Assembly: GCA_964017045.1 (NCBI GenBank)
Contig: OZ024802.1
Coordinates: forward strand, 33,022,602 to 33,086,601
Reading direction: 5' to 3'
DNA length: 64,000 nt
From: Omphiscola glabra
Lineage: Eukaryota; Mollusca; Gastropoda; Lymnaeidae
The translations under genes were made by a program, and so were the position numbers. The notes beneath the pieces are model-generated. The model was not told the origin of the DNA. It ran no database searches and worked only from the letters and a program-made list of their open reading frames with translations. Shown one piece after another: positions 36,369 through 48,975 of the stretch. The number at the start of each line of letters is the position of its first letter. Position 1 is the stretch's first letter.

Positions 36369-36557
36369 ACAGGACAGTTAAACAGACAGGACAGTTAAAA
36401 TGACAGGACAGTTAAACAGACTGGACAGTTAAACAGACCGGACAGTTACACAGACCAGACAGTTAAACAGACAGGACAATTAAACAGATAGGACAGTTAA
36501 ACAGACAGGACAGTTAAACAGACAGGACAGTTAAACAGACAAGACAGTTACACAGAT
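36369..36557. repeat. 17-bp minisatellite, about 11 copies
   Basis: Unit ACAGGACAGTTAAACAG with single-base variants. Confidence 0.93.
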
Positions 36558-36689
36558 GTTCCGGCTGAATGTCTTCTTCAGCAGACAATACAAAACAATA
36601 AACAGCAGATTAATATAAATTAAAAACAAAGTCAATGTAGCTCAATGTTCAGAACCAGAAGCAGTAAAGAACATTTGATGACAAAGCTA

Positions 36690-37062
36690 AAGTGAAACTT
36701 AATAAGCAGCATCTGCATACATCAGCCTATTATAAGACATAAACTTAATAAGCAGCATCTGCATACATCAGCCTATTATAAGACATAAACTTAATAAGCA
36801 GCATCTGCATACATCAGCCTATTATAAGACATAAACTTAATAAGCAGCATCTGCCTACATCAGCCTATTATAAGACATAAACTTAATAAGCAGCATCTGC
36901 ATACATCAGCCTATTATAAGACATAAACTTAATAAGCAGCATCTGCATACATCAGCCTATTATAAGACATAAACTTAATAAGCAGCATCTGCATACATCA
37001 GCCTATTATAAGACATAAACTTAATAAGCAGCATCTGCATACAGCAGCCTATTATAAGACAT
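36690..37062. repeat. 46-bp minisatellite, 8 copies
   Basis: Core AGCAGCATCTGCATACATCA followed by GCCTATTATAAGACATAA. Almost no variation. It abuts the 61-bp array directly. Confidence 0.95.
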
Positions 37063-37287
37063 GTCAACTTGTTTAAACAGCTGCTCTGAAGGTCTTACCC
37101 ACCCCAGCAGGTCATTCAACATATCAACTGGTTTATAACAGCTGCTCTGAAGGTCTTACCCACCCCAGCAGTTCATTCAACATATCAACTGGTTTAGAAC
37201 AGCTGCTCTGAAGGTCTTACCCACCCCAGCAGTTCATTCAACATATCAACTGGTTTAGAACAGCTGCTCTGAAGATCCTGCAGTTCA
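37063..37287. repeat. 61-bp minisatellite, about 3.7 copies
   Basis: Core AACAGCTGCTCTGAAGGTCT, then TACCCACCCCAGCAGTTCAT. The last unit is shortened. Confidence 0.93.
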
Positions 37288-39927
37288 TTCAATAACTCCC
37301 ACCAACCTTACACCAAATATGGGTCAAGAAACATTGGTGCCATTCTGGATCACATTAAAACATTTGTTGTACTGTGTTTGCTGGTCATATAGCACTGCTG
37401 CACATCACTTAAGATCAGAAATTGTAAACACTTCCATCAGAGCAACAGCAGGGGCGACATTTCAGGTTTTTTCAAGGGGGGGGGGGGGGGAGTGGTCTGC
37501 TTGTTAAGTTGTTTAGTGGCTCCTATGTGACATTTTCAGTACTGGATGAGCCTCAGTACATATCAATTTAAATAAAACCTGCCAATTCAAGGGGGGGGGG
37601 GGGGTTGGGGGAGGGATGCCCCACCCTGCCCTACCCAAATGATGTCCCTGAGCACCAGGTTTTAATTATCTATCAACCAAAAGCTGAACAAAGCAACAGG
37701 GCAACAAACTCAACACTTAGTTTCATTAATAGGACATTTAGATATCAGACTAGTACTGTGAAAGGTTAATGACACTATCATTAGATCAAGACCCAACAGC
37801 AACAGGTATTAATTTTATCCAAGTCAAAAGCTGAAAACAGTAACAGTACAGCATACTCAAAACAAAATTAATACATTACAACATTTAATTACATGAGAGT
37901 ACTGTGAAAGGAAAATACCTTTATTTTAAGATCAAGACCAAAGACCAACAGGTATTGATGGTATCTCAGTTAAAAAGCTTAACACAGAACCATGGCATGT
38001 ATAAAAAATTAACACTTTTTAATATGACATTTAAATGTCAGACGAATAGTGTGAAAATTGAATGCCTCGATCTTTAGATCAAGACCAGCCGGACCTCTCC
38101 AACAAGTAACATTTCAGAAACACCAGCTGACTTCTAAATAATTAAAACTATTGTGATTCCTGCCTGGAATCAATTAGTGCATCCCCCCACCCCTCAACAA
38201 AAATCCCCTTAAGTGTAACAGCTCAAATAGTAACATTACATTGGTGGGATAGATCATTACACAGAGATGAAATATCACTACCACAGCCACAAATAAACAA
38301 ACTATTTCTGCCCTGATGCTCAGAATGACATTGGAAAAGAAAGAAAAGACAAACTAAAAGCACCAAAAATAGATGAAATAGAAACATTAGCTTGTAATAG
38401 AAACATTAGCTGTAAAGTGGCTGTAAAACAAATGCTATTAAGTATCCTGTTAAGGCAGGGAAAGACTGCGCCGCCCCCCCCCCTTCCCCCCCCCCCCCCC
38501 CAGTGCAGTGCTTCTCAAACTTTTCTGGCACAGTCACTGAGTACTGAAAAGTCTTGTTTCTGAAGTAAACTACAGACATCCTCTCACCAGGAGAAGCACA
38601 AAGTCAACAATATGGTATTCAGTGGTGAATCTAAGTAATGGGTTGTTTCTTTAAATATTTTTACTTACCTTGACGGGGAGACTCTGTTTTACTTATGTTC
38701 ATATTGAAATTTCACATAACTCAGCAAGATAAGGAGGGCTACCTTCTTGAGGGGGCCGGCATATAATTCGTCATTGAGCAGAACCCTCTTATATGACCTG
38801 ATAGAAACTCTGTCTGAAAAAATAAAAATTAGCAAATAATAATTTGGAGACTATTCTCAAGGGACAGAATTATTAGGATTTTTCTTTTCTTACACCGATA
38901 AAAATATTTATAACTACAATTCAATCTCATGGTTGATTGTGATATTTTTTTTTTTATATTTTTTTTAAAACACTGATTATTTTCAATGATTTAAACAAAG
39001 ACAGTTTCCATCGCAAATTATTTCTGGCGACCCCCAATTAGAGTTTTAATACTGAAAACGTTATAACTATTAATGTTGAAAAGTAATCACTATGCTGTTG
39101 TTTAATAATCACCAGAACATTATTTTTTTTTAACAATATAATTAGTCAAGTAAGATGTAATTTTTATACTGAACTCAAAATTGAATGTGAGCCGTTCGAT
39201 TTTTAGTTGACTACTCACATTGGGATCAAAGTTGGTAAGATGTAATCTTAAGTCTCCTCTCTCTAAATACTTCATCATATTTCTCAAACTTGAAATTTAA
39301 ATCAATTGAGAAATGCAAAAAAATATAATTGTTTTTTTATTAATTAAATGATAACTTATTGGCCCTGGGCAATACAACAGTTTTGATGCTAAATACTTAA
39401 ATTTTATGATTTGCACAATGTCATGGGTTCTAAAGTTTTCACAGTTCATCCAATATAATACTTATTGAATTTTATTTTTTTAACCCAAGAAATGTCTTTA
39501 TAAAAAGTTTAAAAATGATGTTATCTTCTTTAGTATGAAATAATAACATTTCATGTAAAAAAAAATTTTTTAAAAATCCCTAACATCCATTTATTACTCA
39601 CTGACCTAAAATTGCTTTATCCCTTCAATTACCCCTGTGAGAAAGTGTCCACCTATGGGGTTCAGCACTGACCAGTTTGGCAACCTTTGATTTAAACCCC
39701 GGAAGACTTGAAATATATTATCATGAAATGCCAGGGAATGTTGCAGTGTTCAAATTACTCTTCAAGGGAGGATGTTATTAATTAGAACAAGATGTATGTA
39801 TTGATTCTCATTTTTATGTCTGTTTTTGAGTCATTAACCAAATTAGAAATCAGGTCATGAGAAATAACTCTCAACAAGCAGCAACTTTTACAAATCTTGA
39901 AAAATAAAATGGTTTTATCATAATTCT
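37288..39927. other. Unannotated stretch
   Basis: AT-rich with poly-G runs near 37478 and 37591 and a poly-C block at 38475-38501. CAGTGCTTCTCAAACTTTTC at 38505 resembles a hAT terminus, but no matching right end was found. No gene supported. Confidence 0.45.
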
Positions 39928-39939
39928 TTGCTTGTAAAT

Positions 39940-40005
39940 GTATCTATCTATCTATATATATCTCTCAATATATCTCTTTATCTATCCGTCTATCTACCTA
40001 TGTAT
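39940..40005. repeat. (TATC)n-like microsatellite
   Basis: Imperfect TATC/TCTA units. Confidence 0.8.
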
Positions 40006-40129
40006 ACACCTGCTGGAGCAATGCAACCATGTTGCGCATGTAAATCCAAGAAGAGGGGGGCAGCAGTGAATGAGAGCACAGTGCACAATGAGAGCAGGGC
40101 GGACAAGAAAGATCTACTCTGGAATTATT

Positions 40130-40870
40130 ATTATACTAGCGAGAACCCGGCATGCGTTGCACGCCACTCAATGAAAAAAGGGTTTGTGTTTTAATTAAGT
40201 TTCAAAGTAATTTTTAAATAGAAAATATTTATTGTTTTTTCCGTCTGCTGTGTACACAAATAAATTAGACTTTTTTCCGACGCGTGAGCAGACAACCTAC
40301 AGCTGTCCACATGAGAAGCATGTATTTTGAAAATGTAGTCCACACATTCGTAGCGATTGATCCACCCACGCAGTAGCTGTTTTAAATTATATTTAGATAG
40401 CTCAAATATGTATTTTTTTAAAAATAAGGCCCCTGGCCCCAAACGCAAAATTTTAAAATGGTTGTACTTATGTCACACACAAACTGAAATGTTGCTTGTA
40501 TTTGATTGATTTCTAGCCACCCATGCAATAGCACTGATTGAAATTATATTTGTATAGCTCATATAAGAAAATAATAATTTGGGGATCCGGCCCTAAAAGG
40601 AATATTTCAAAATGGATAAGCTAATTCAGAAACCTTTGGTGCGCACCACAACTTACCAAAGTTTTATCGCAATCGGATGAATGGTATAGGAACGCATACG
40701 AAAATTATATTTAGCTCATAAAAGGGGGGAAAAAAGAATTTAGGTCCTGGTCCCAAAACGAAATATTGTAAAATGTGTGTAATAATTCAGAAACATTTGC
40801 ATTTTGTTACAATTCACAAAATTTTCATCACTTTGGATTAATTGTATAGAAGCACATACAGGATATACTA
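40130..40870. mobile_element. Degenerate dispersed element with internal ~155-bp repeats, ending near microsatellites
   Basis: It begins TACTAGCGAGAACCCGGCAT, a start I have met in widespread animal repeats, and contains AAGTTTTATCGCAATCGGAT, as in 3' regions of some non-LTR elements. Three to four diverged copies of a block with ATTATATTTxxATAGCTCA followed by GGCCC..AAA can be recognised. It runs into the tetranucleotide tract at 40930. No frame. The family is not identified. Confidence 0.45.
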
Positions 40871-40929
40871 TATATGTATAGATATAGTTTACCGAATTAA
40901 GATAACATTTTTGCAATTATTCAAGGATG

Positions 40930-42000
40930 ATCTGTCAATCTATCTGTCTGACTGTCTGTCTCTCTGTCTGTCTCTCTGTCAGTCTCTCTGTCTGTCTCTC
41001 TGTCATTCTGTCTGTCTCTTTATCTGTCTGTCTCTCTGTCTGTCTCTCTGTCGCTCTGTCTGTCTCTCTGTCTGTCTCTCTGTTTCTCTGCCGGTCTATA
41101 TGTCTCTCTATATGTCTGTCTGTCTCTATGTTTGTCTCTCAAGCTGTCTCTCAGTCCGTCTCACTGTCAGTCTCTGTCTCTCTGTCTATCTCTCTGTCTC
41201 TCTGTCATTATGTCTGTCTCTTTGTCTGTCTCTCTGTCTCTGTCTATCTCTCTGTCTGTCTGTCTCTCTGTCTGTCTGTCTGTCTCTCTGTCTGTCTCTA
41301 TGTCTGTATCTCTGTCTCTCTGTTTGTCGCTCTGTCTCTCTTTCTGTCTCTCCTTCTGTCTCTCTTTCTGTCTAACTGCCTGTCTGTTTGTCTGTCTGTC
41401 TATCTATCTATCTACCTATCTATCTATCTATCTATCATCTACCTATCTACCTATTTACCATCTACATGGCTGCCTGCCTACCTACCTACCTGCCTACCTA
41501 CCAACCTGCCCACCTACTTACCTACCTAATTAACTACCTACCTACCTACCTACCTAACTACCTACCTATCTACCTAACTATCTACCTATCTAGCTACTAT
41601 CTACAGACCTGTTTACCCTCAAAATCTTAAAATCGAACAATATCATCACAAAATCGTTCAATACATTATCTTAATAGTAACAAAACACACATTATATATA
41701 ATATATACACCTCAAAATCGTACATTGTACGCCAAAATCGTAATAGTTAACAGGTCTGTATCTATCTACCCATCTATCTATCTACCTACCTAAATATCTA
41801 TCTACCTACTTACCTACCTACCTACCTATCTTTCTACCTACCTATCTATCCATCCATTCATCCCCTCACCCACCCACCCTTCCATCCATCCATCCTTTCA
41901 TCCATCCATTCATCCATCCGACTATATACCTTTTATCTACATCTCTATCTATCTATAATCTATCTGTGTATTTGTCTGTCTTTCTGTCTATCTCTCTATG
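40930..42000. repeat. Large compound tetranucleotide region
   Basis: From 40930 to 41395 it is (TCTG/TCTC)n, then (TATC)n and (TACC)n to 41605. After an AT-rich gap with ACAAAATCGT-type repeats (41630-41755), mixed TACC/TATC/CATC tracts run to 42000. Long frames of Ser-Leu-Cys or Tyr-Leu-Pro repeats are by-products. Confidence 0.93.
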
Positions 42001-44157
42001 TAATAAAATCTCTATTTTTTAAATTAAATTTTCACTTGTGTAAAGTGATTGTGTTTTGATATCCATGGGTATAATTATGTAAATATATTTATGTTTTGTT
42101 AAAGTCGTTGATTTTCTTAATTGTTTAACATATGTTCATATGTAAAATGAGAATATAGCTTTTTGTTTTACAACTGAAATGTCATTGGATTGAAAGATAT
42201 TGTCATCCAAGTAAAAATGCATGAACTCAATTTCCTACCATCGATATGAATGTATCGAAGAAGGTTAATTATTAATCAAATTTATTCTGAGGCTTATCTT
42301 GTGCTGCATTGGGCAAAATGAATGTATAGTGTACTCCCTGCGCCCACAGAGTTTTAAAAAAATAAATAAATCATCCACTGGATTGAAGCCCCCTTACTTA
42401 CGCAAAAAGATTTTGTTTGCATTTAATATGCTTGTTTCTTATCTAGATCAGTGATAAGTGCATTAAAAATGATATTTGGCTATTTAGTTTTGGTGCACCA
42501 ATTTAATTAAACGGCATATTCTTATTAAAATTATTTTTAAATGTAGAGTTTTTACTACTTTATAAATTTCATAAAAGTTTATTTTTGGAATGAATAAAAA
42601 GGACAAACTAATTAAATGTTAAAAATACAAAGCTAAATTAGTATTTAAGTTTAGCAATTTATAAAGCAATCAATTAATCAATGCTATTTATTAATTTTAC
42701 TTATAATATAAGAAGGGGAATGTACATTATCAGTTTTGTCACGCTCTTTTATTAAATCAGAGAACTTTTAGCTTTGGCTAAATAGGCAATTTATTTTTAT
42801 TTTGCCATATTGACAACGCACTAAAGAACGCACTAACAACAACTGATGTTTAGGTTTTCCCGATAAATATGATTACTGTGTATTTCTTTGATAATATTTT
42901 TTCTACTTAATTTTTTTTTCATAACTTTCAAACGCATATAAAATGCTTAAGATAGTTCCTTAGTTGTTTCTTTATATGTATTTGCAATTTATAATATTAA
43001 TACTTAAACCTTTGCTAAAATAAAAGCGTAAATATAATATTTTTTGCGCATGTAAATTTATTCGATTTCCGTGAAATAATAGAAAATAACTATGATTGTT
43101 TTTAAGAGTCCGAACGTATCAAAATATTTTCGGGTTTTAAGCGTTATGTCCCTATAGCTCATTCTTATATATATATTATACACAAAAATCAGTTGGCCTG
43201 AGTTTAATAAATTATTCAGCACATATTTTTTGACATCTGTGTGTTCACTATAAATTTGAAATCTACAGCCCATATACATAATTATAAGTGATATTACTTT
43301 GTATGCAATCACAGTTCCAAGTTCCCGTCTGTATTTTTTCGTGCACTTTCAAACCCTCTCATTTTTTGCACTTGGGCTTCTGCTAATTTATTTTTTAAAA
43401 GTTAAGAAGAAATTGTCTGCCTAACAAAGAACCTAACCATAATAATGTTAGAATGTGAGATGTCCAAATTTGTCAGTTATGCATGTATTCTGCAATGATC
43501 TCTTATATATTTTACGATTCTGGTTTGACACATGAACTGCTTCCATTTCCAGCCAGCTGCATCCTAAAAAGCTCGCTGCTTCCTATTCAGCGTATTTGGT
43601 ATTGAGATTATATTACAAATAATTATATTATTTGGAAAAGAAAGTATGGTTCAATAGTGAGTTCAATAGAGCACAAAAAATAATTCCGGATAACTACGAC
43701 TACGCCAAATGATTTTTTTTTAATAATGCAAAGCTGCATTTTGCGCTTAATATTTTCTTTTCCGAAAATGAAATCGTCTCAATTTAAGTATGGTGTAAAA
43801 AAAATTCGGTTTAAAAGTGGTTGGGACATCAGAATATTTAATATAGTTCATGGGCGTGAAATAAAAAGTGTGCAGTGATGTATCATGGGGGGAAGGGGTG
43901 TAGCAAAAATTGGTATTCTTAAATGTGTGTTACTTGAGTTCATGTTTTGTCAAATAACTTCAGTAGATTGGGAGTTCATGCATTGCTGCCGCCAATGTTT
44001 GGCGGGCTATATCTAGTAAGGTTATAAATGGGGTAAAAAATGCAGAGCCCTTTTACTACACTAACTGGCACAGGCTTATGACATAATATGCATGTTATAT
44101 TAATATTAGATGCTGGTCAATAGTGCCAAGAGCACTAAATATAAATAATAAACAGTG
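42001..44157. other. Unannotated AT-rich stretch
   Basis: I see no gene, array or clear element. Stop-rich in all frames. Confidence 0.5.
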
Positions 44158-44640
44158 ATTTTTCACAGTCGGATGGAAATAATAATGGCTAGCGGTAGTA
44201 AACTATTTATTGGCTGGGAATAACGCTGAGCATTATACATATTTGGCTGGGAATAACATTGAGCGTTATTCCCAGCCGACTGTGAATAATAATAGTGCTA
44301 TCATAATAAACTCTGTTAAAATTTTAAAAAATTATAGATTCAATACAGCCCATAATTATGCTATATTCTTTTTTTTAAAATTGTAGTAAACCACGCCTGC
44401 ACAACATGCGGCCCGCCAGCACCGACTTTGGGGCTCACGAAGTAACGATATATTCTTTATTCTTCTTATTTTTTCTTAATAGCTTTCCCCCTGTCCTAAT
44501 TTCTTTCGGCCCACACACGTTTTTCATAAAGTATTACGGCCCGCCTTACATTTTGAGTTGTGCAGGCCTGTAGTAAACCATTTATAGGCTGGGAATAATC
44601 CTGAACATTATTTCCAGCCGACTGTGTATTGTTATAAATT
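44158..44640. repeat. Hairpin-rich dispersed repeat interrupted by the hAT MITE
   Basis: GGCTGGGAATAA and its complement TTATTCCCAGCC occur as close inverted pairs (44212-44275), with CACAGTCGG at 44166 and CCGACTGTG at 44276 as outer inverted motifs. A diverged copy of the hairpin follows at 44588-44630. It may be a MITE family in its own right. Confidence 0.55.
44392..44570. mobile_element. hAT-type MITE, 179 bp, perfect 8-bp target duplication
   Basis: Inverted ends CACGCCTGCACAAC and GTTGTGCAGGCCTG are flanked by TAGTAAAC on both sides (44384-44391 and 44571-44578). It carries GCGGCCCGCC and, inverted, GGCCCGCC motifs near the ends. It sits between two related segments holding GGCTGGGAATAA hairpins (44210-44275 and 44588-44625). 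A relative lies at 47340-47533. Confidence 0.87.
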
Positions 44641-45911
44641 ATATGCTTTAATATATGTTTAGGCTTATCGACACACACATTGATCACAATGGTTTTGGAG
44701 CGGATGGACAGCCTACATTTTTTTTAAAATAGTAAGCACCTATTAGTTACTTTTGTAAGCAAGGGTAATAATTGGCGAGACTGCAATCAGGTTAGCACAA
44801 TAGGAAATTAGTAAAACACAGTAGAGTTAAACCTGAAAAAAGGAACAGCGAACAAACAGAAAAACGAATAAGATTAAAAAATAGAAAAAAATTTATAATA
44901 TAGCACTTAGCTGAGAAGTAGTGTCCAAGAGGGCAGCAAAAGATTTGTGGTTTGTTGCGTTCCTTTTTTGAGTTTTAACCCTACTGTGTTTTACTAATTT
45001 GTAATCAGCTGTAAGTGGGTGTGTTATACATTGAGTAACTTTGCCCTTATGGCATCTAGTGTCATACATAAACTGGCAAAGCAACTGTCAGTTTCAAACA
45101 AAATTAAAGAAGTGGTGAATATTTACATAGGGCCTAACTAGTTACACTATTTTCTACTTGACTTTAGGTAAGGGGTCAACCAGAAATACTCTTGAAATAG
45201 TAATACACATTGAGACATTGTGGCAATGTGTGGGGGTTTGTTATGAGGGGGAAAAAATGTTGTGATATAGCTCTTTATGGGCATGGCTATGAAAATTATG
45301 GGAACTAGGCTATATTTTTAAATATAAATTTATAGAGAAAAGATGAACTACTCCAACAATGATTAATGATTATTTAACACAATCTGAATCATCTGATACA
45401 AAATTAAAGTGACTTTAGTAGACTTTTTAGTAGAGTAGGGACTATATCTCTGAGAAATTCTTTAACATGACAAATTAGTAAATTACATGTTTACTTACCA
45501 CATGATTTTTAAACAATTATTGACCAGCAAAAAATTAATCTTCACCAAGAAAAAGACATTAGCTATCATTAACAGTGTTTTCTTATCTTTTTACGTCGGG
45601 GACAATCTCCTGTTTACTCCATCCATCTCATCCTGGGCTGCCAGTCACTTTTTTCAAAATTCCCAAGAGTTGGTGAAATATAATTCCCAAGATTTCCCAA
45701 GATTATAAAAATATTCTGTTCGCTAAAACACCACTTTTTACAGTACACTGGCTGAAATTTATTTAATCAAACAAGTTTTATATAATTTGGTGGTGTTTTT
45801 TTTTGGTGTTTTTTTTTGTAATTATATTGCAAACTATCAAAACACTCTGCAGTATAAGTAGGCTACTAAACATTGCCCCACAATGTTAAAAATGTCCACT
45901 ACATGCGTAAT
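44641..45911. other. Unannotated stretch
   Basis: AT-rich. A 29-bp segment at 45047-45075 recurs at 46516-46544. The small open frame 45487-45708 has no recognised domain. Confidence 0.45.
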
Positions 45912-46142
45912 CAGTGTTTCTTTCAGACATTTTTCCCAGGGGAGGGCGTTTCAAATGTTCAGGGGGGGAGGTTGTGTCATTTGCCAGTGGCCAGAGCTAA
46001 GAGGTGGCAGATGGGGCATATGTCTCGGACGCCTGACTGGGAAAGGGGGGGGGTGGATATTTAATGGTTGAAAATAATCAGTTTCAGAGTTGATTGGTGA
46101 TGGGGGCGTAAAAATGAATCTTGCCCCCTCACAGAAACACTG
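45912..46142. mobile_element. Possible hAT-type MITE with CAGTGTTTCT ends
   Basis: The left end CAGTGTTTCTTTCAG and the right end inverted CAGTGTTTCTGTGAG define 231 bp. An exact 8-bp duplication is not seen: TACATGCG, four bases upstream of the left end, matches TAGATACG at the right at six of eight positions. The inside is G-rich with no coding frame. Confidence 0.5.
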
Positions 46143-46195
46143 TAGATACGCCCTTGCTAGTGGTGTCGAAATGGGGCGGGTCCACCGAGGTGTCA

Positions 46196-46312
46196 CATTT
46201 TCTTTATATGCAGGTGTGGCATTTGCGGACAACTGCTAAGTTTGTATCGTGAAGGGGAGGAAGGCAAAAACATTTGCCCGCCCATGGCGGCACAAATAGC
46301 TGCGCCACTAGG
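46196..46312. repeat. Dispersed repeat D1, copy 3
   Basis: TCTTTATATGCAGGTGTGGC and GCGGACAACTGC match copy 1, and GGCGGCACAAATAGCTGCGC marks the right end. CTAGTGG at 46156 and CCACTAG at the right end could be the tips of a hAT-type MITE of about 157 bp. Confidence 0.5.
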
Positions 46313-46542
46313 AAGTGTATCTTTCGATACCAAAATCGGGAATCATTTTCGTCGGAAGGAGGGCGGAAATTTATAGCGCTGATGAAACTTGATCCATGGA
46401 GGGGTTTGCTCCCCAGAAAAAAAATTATTTCCAAATCAAGAGGTGTATTTTTGAGTATACTTTAATTCAATGTTCCTATTTTACTTTTTGAACGGAGAAG
46501 GACATTTTTAAGAGTTTATGGCGTCTAGTGTCATACATAAAC

Positions 46543-46927
46543 TGAATGGACTACGATGAGTCACTTCCTTGTTTTGTCACGTGATACGTACCAGCCATTG
46601 GTAGGCTTTCTGCTACACATAACAACAGATAACAGCTGATCAGCCATTGCCATTATCATTAATTCTAAAGCAACATGTTTGTCTCCATCAGCGCTTCCCC
46701 AGTGTTAATTAAAAATTTAACTTTTCAAAATATTCTTGAATACACGTGTTTCTTTAAATGACATTCATTAAATGTGACAATAATTATAATTCAGTTATGA
46801 TTAAAGGAAGAAAGTTGTTTGAAGAAAAATTTGTGAGCGACTAGTGTGTTGCAGACAGCCTACCGAAGTTTTACTTGTTTTTACACGTATCACGTGACAA
46901 AACAATCAATAAATCGTAGTCCATTCA
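46543..46927. mobile_element. MITE family M1, copy 2
   Basis: Same orientation and content as 13754-14133. Its ends are better preserved: TGAATGGACTACGAT at the left and ATCGTAGTCCATTCA at the right are perfect inverted repeats. Differences from copy 1 are scattered substitutions and a few short indels. A 29-bp sequence that ends at the left tip also occurs at 45047-45075 with one mismatch, so the MITE probably sits next to another dispersed repeat. Confidence 0.82.
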
Positions 46928-47339
46928 CTCCGTTTGTGGCGTGCCCCAGAGTAAACATTTGGCGCAAGCTTATAATCAACCCCATACTGCACCATTGATT
47001 AGCGTGAATGAAGGGGTGCAGAAATGTAGGGTGCTAAAGACAATCGGGCAAATTCAAAATGCAGGGGTGCATTTTGGCATATACTTGAATTTGTTGTTTC
47101 TTTCAGACAATTTTGAGGTTGAATTTCAAACTTTGGTTTGGGGAGTGCCAAAATAAGCCATAATAATGATTAAAGACATCTTAAATTCCGCACAAGTGTG
47201 GTGTAAACCATATTCCTTCTAGTTGTGCCACCCTTGAGGGTAAGCTTTTGCCCTAGCTTAATACCGCCTATTACAGTTGTCGGAAAATTAATTAGTCAAA
47301 AGAGCCAAAAAACAGCAGCAGGACAATTAAAACAATTTT

Positions 47340-47533
47340 GAGAGCCATATTTCTTTTCAAAAGGCCCGCAAAGTAAAGAAATATTCTTTATTCTTATTAT
47401 TTTCTTAATTGCTTTCCCGCCGTCCTATTTTCTTTTGGCCCGGACGAGTCCTGTCCTATTTTCTTTTGGCCCGCAAGAGTTTTTTTTTTATAGAGTATTA
47501 CGTCCCGCTTTACATTTTGAGTTATGCAGGCCT
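47340..47533. mobile_element. Second copy of the 44392-type hAT MITE, left end degraded
   Basis: From GGCCCGCAAAGTAAAGAAAT to ATTTTGAGTTATGCAGGCCT this matches the internal and right part of the element at 44392-44570, with a duplicated block of about 30 bp around CCTATTTTCTTTTGGCCC. The left inverted repeat cannot be found and no target duplication is visible. It ends where the LINE remnant begins. Confidence 0.7.
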
Positions 47534-48975
47534 GCCTTGGTGTCTTTGACCCTGTCCTGCCAGTTGACGTTGAGTACCTTTGTGTCCTCGACCCTGTCCT
47601 GTCAGTTGATGTTGAGGATTTTCCTGAGGCGTGCCGTATGGAAGTGGGTCAACATTCTTGCATGGCGTTGATAGACCGTCTTTGTTTCATAGTCATAGAG
47701 AAGCGTAGTGAGCACAGCCACATTGTATGCTTTTATTTTATTTTGAGTGCTGATACCTCGCCTGGTCCATATATTATTAGACAATCTGCCATAGGTTGCA
47801 CTGGCTCTTGCAACACGAAGGTGAACCTCTTCATCGATGGTTGCGCTTTGGGTCAGTGGGCTGCCAAGGTATGAGAAACTATATGCTACTTTAAGACACT
47901 TGTCAAATACTTGAACGTTGGGCTCAACATTTCCAGGAGCTGGCTGGTAAAGGAACTCAGTCTTTTTGTGTTAATAGTCAGACCAAAGCTTGTGCAGTCA
48001 TCAGAGAAATGTGTAACATTGTGTTGCATATCAACTTCTGATCAAGCGTTTAGGGCACAATCGTCGGCATACAGGAAGTCCCCGACAATGTCTGCCAGGA
48101 ACTTGGATTTGGCATTTAGCCTATTGAGGTTGAATCGCCTACCCACAGTGCGGTATCTGATACCACTGCCAACGTCCCCGTCTCCGAAGGCATCAATCAG
48201 CATGGCGGAAAACATTAGGCTGAAAAGTGGTGATGCCAGAACACAGCCCTGTTTGACGCCATAAGTCATAGTAAAGGGTTTATAAGTCTCCCCATTTTCC
48301 AGAATGCTACCCTGCATACCATCATGGAATTGCCGTACTATTAAAATAAACAGTCAGGGGCTTTCATATTTGGCAATGGTCTTCCAAAAACCATCTCTAC
48401 TAACAAATGTCGAATGCCATGGTCAGGTCTACATAGACGGAGAAGAGGTCTAAATTATGTTCCTTGCATTTTTTCATGTAGCTTTCTGGCCGCAAACACC
48501 AAAACAATAATGTCGCGTTCTTTAAGGAAAACGAATTGACTTTCTGGCAGGAGACCCGTCTCCAAATGCGTATTAAGACGTGAGTATTTTGCCCGCAATC
48601 CAGAGAAATGATATGCCAAGAGGGTTGTCGCAAGATTGGCGGTTCCCTTTACGCTTGTACAGGTGAACAATAGATGCATCCTTGAAATCTTGTGGAATCG
48701 TCTCTTGCTGCCATATAAGTAGGATAACTGGTAAAGCATTTCGGTCAGAGCTGAGCCCCTTTATTTGTATATTTCAGCTTTCGAGCATTTAAGTCACCAA
48801 GAATTATAAGCTTGTCCTACAGTGGAACGCCAGCTGAGACAAGCTTGCCCTACATTGGGAAGCCAGCCGTGACAGAATCAAGCTCATCGTAGAACATGAG
48901 CTTTGTTTCATCTGGGTTTGTCATTGTTGGAGCATATCAGCAGATGATGGTGCCTTTTTTTTGTTTTGTTTCAGA
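47524..48975 (-). pseudogene. Broken LINE of a second family: endonuclease end fused to reverse transcriptase
   Basis: The minus strand encodes pieces of another LINE. At about 48970-48785 is an endonuclease segment (APTMTNPDETKLMFYDELDS, then KLIILGDLNAR). It runs almost directly into a reverse transcriptase segment (LLPESQFVFLKERDIIVLVF near 48550, VYVDLTMAFD near 48410, YGVKQGCVLASPLFSLMFSA near 48230, and FLYADDCALNA with YADD near 48060). A C-terminal piece, RRGISTQNKIKAYNVAVLTT, lies near 47730. The stretch normally found between endonuclease and RT is missing, and stops and frameshifts are frequent, so this is an old, internally deleted copy. Its RT motifs differ from those of the LINE in VPS18, so two families are present. 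The left end abuts a hAT-type MITE remnant at about 47533. Confidence 0.85.

Noticed and set aside
38505..38530. hAT-type left end CAGTGCTTCTCAAACTTTTC
   Set aside because: No inverted partner seen downstream; one end only.
40842..41630. Cys/Leu/Ser-rich frames resembling membrane proteins
   Set aside because: Translation of TCTG/TCTC and TACC microsatellites.
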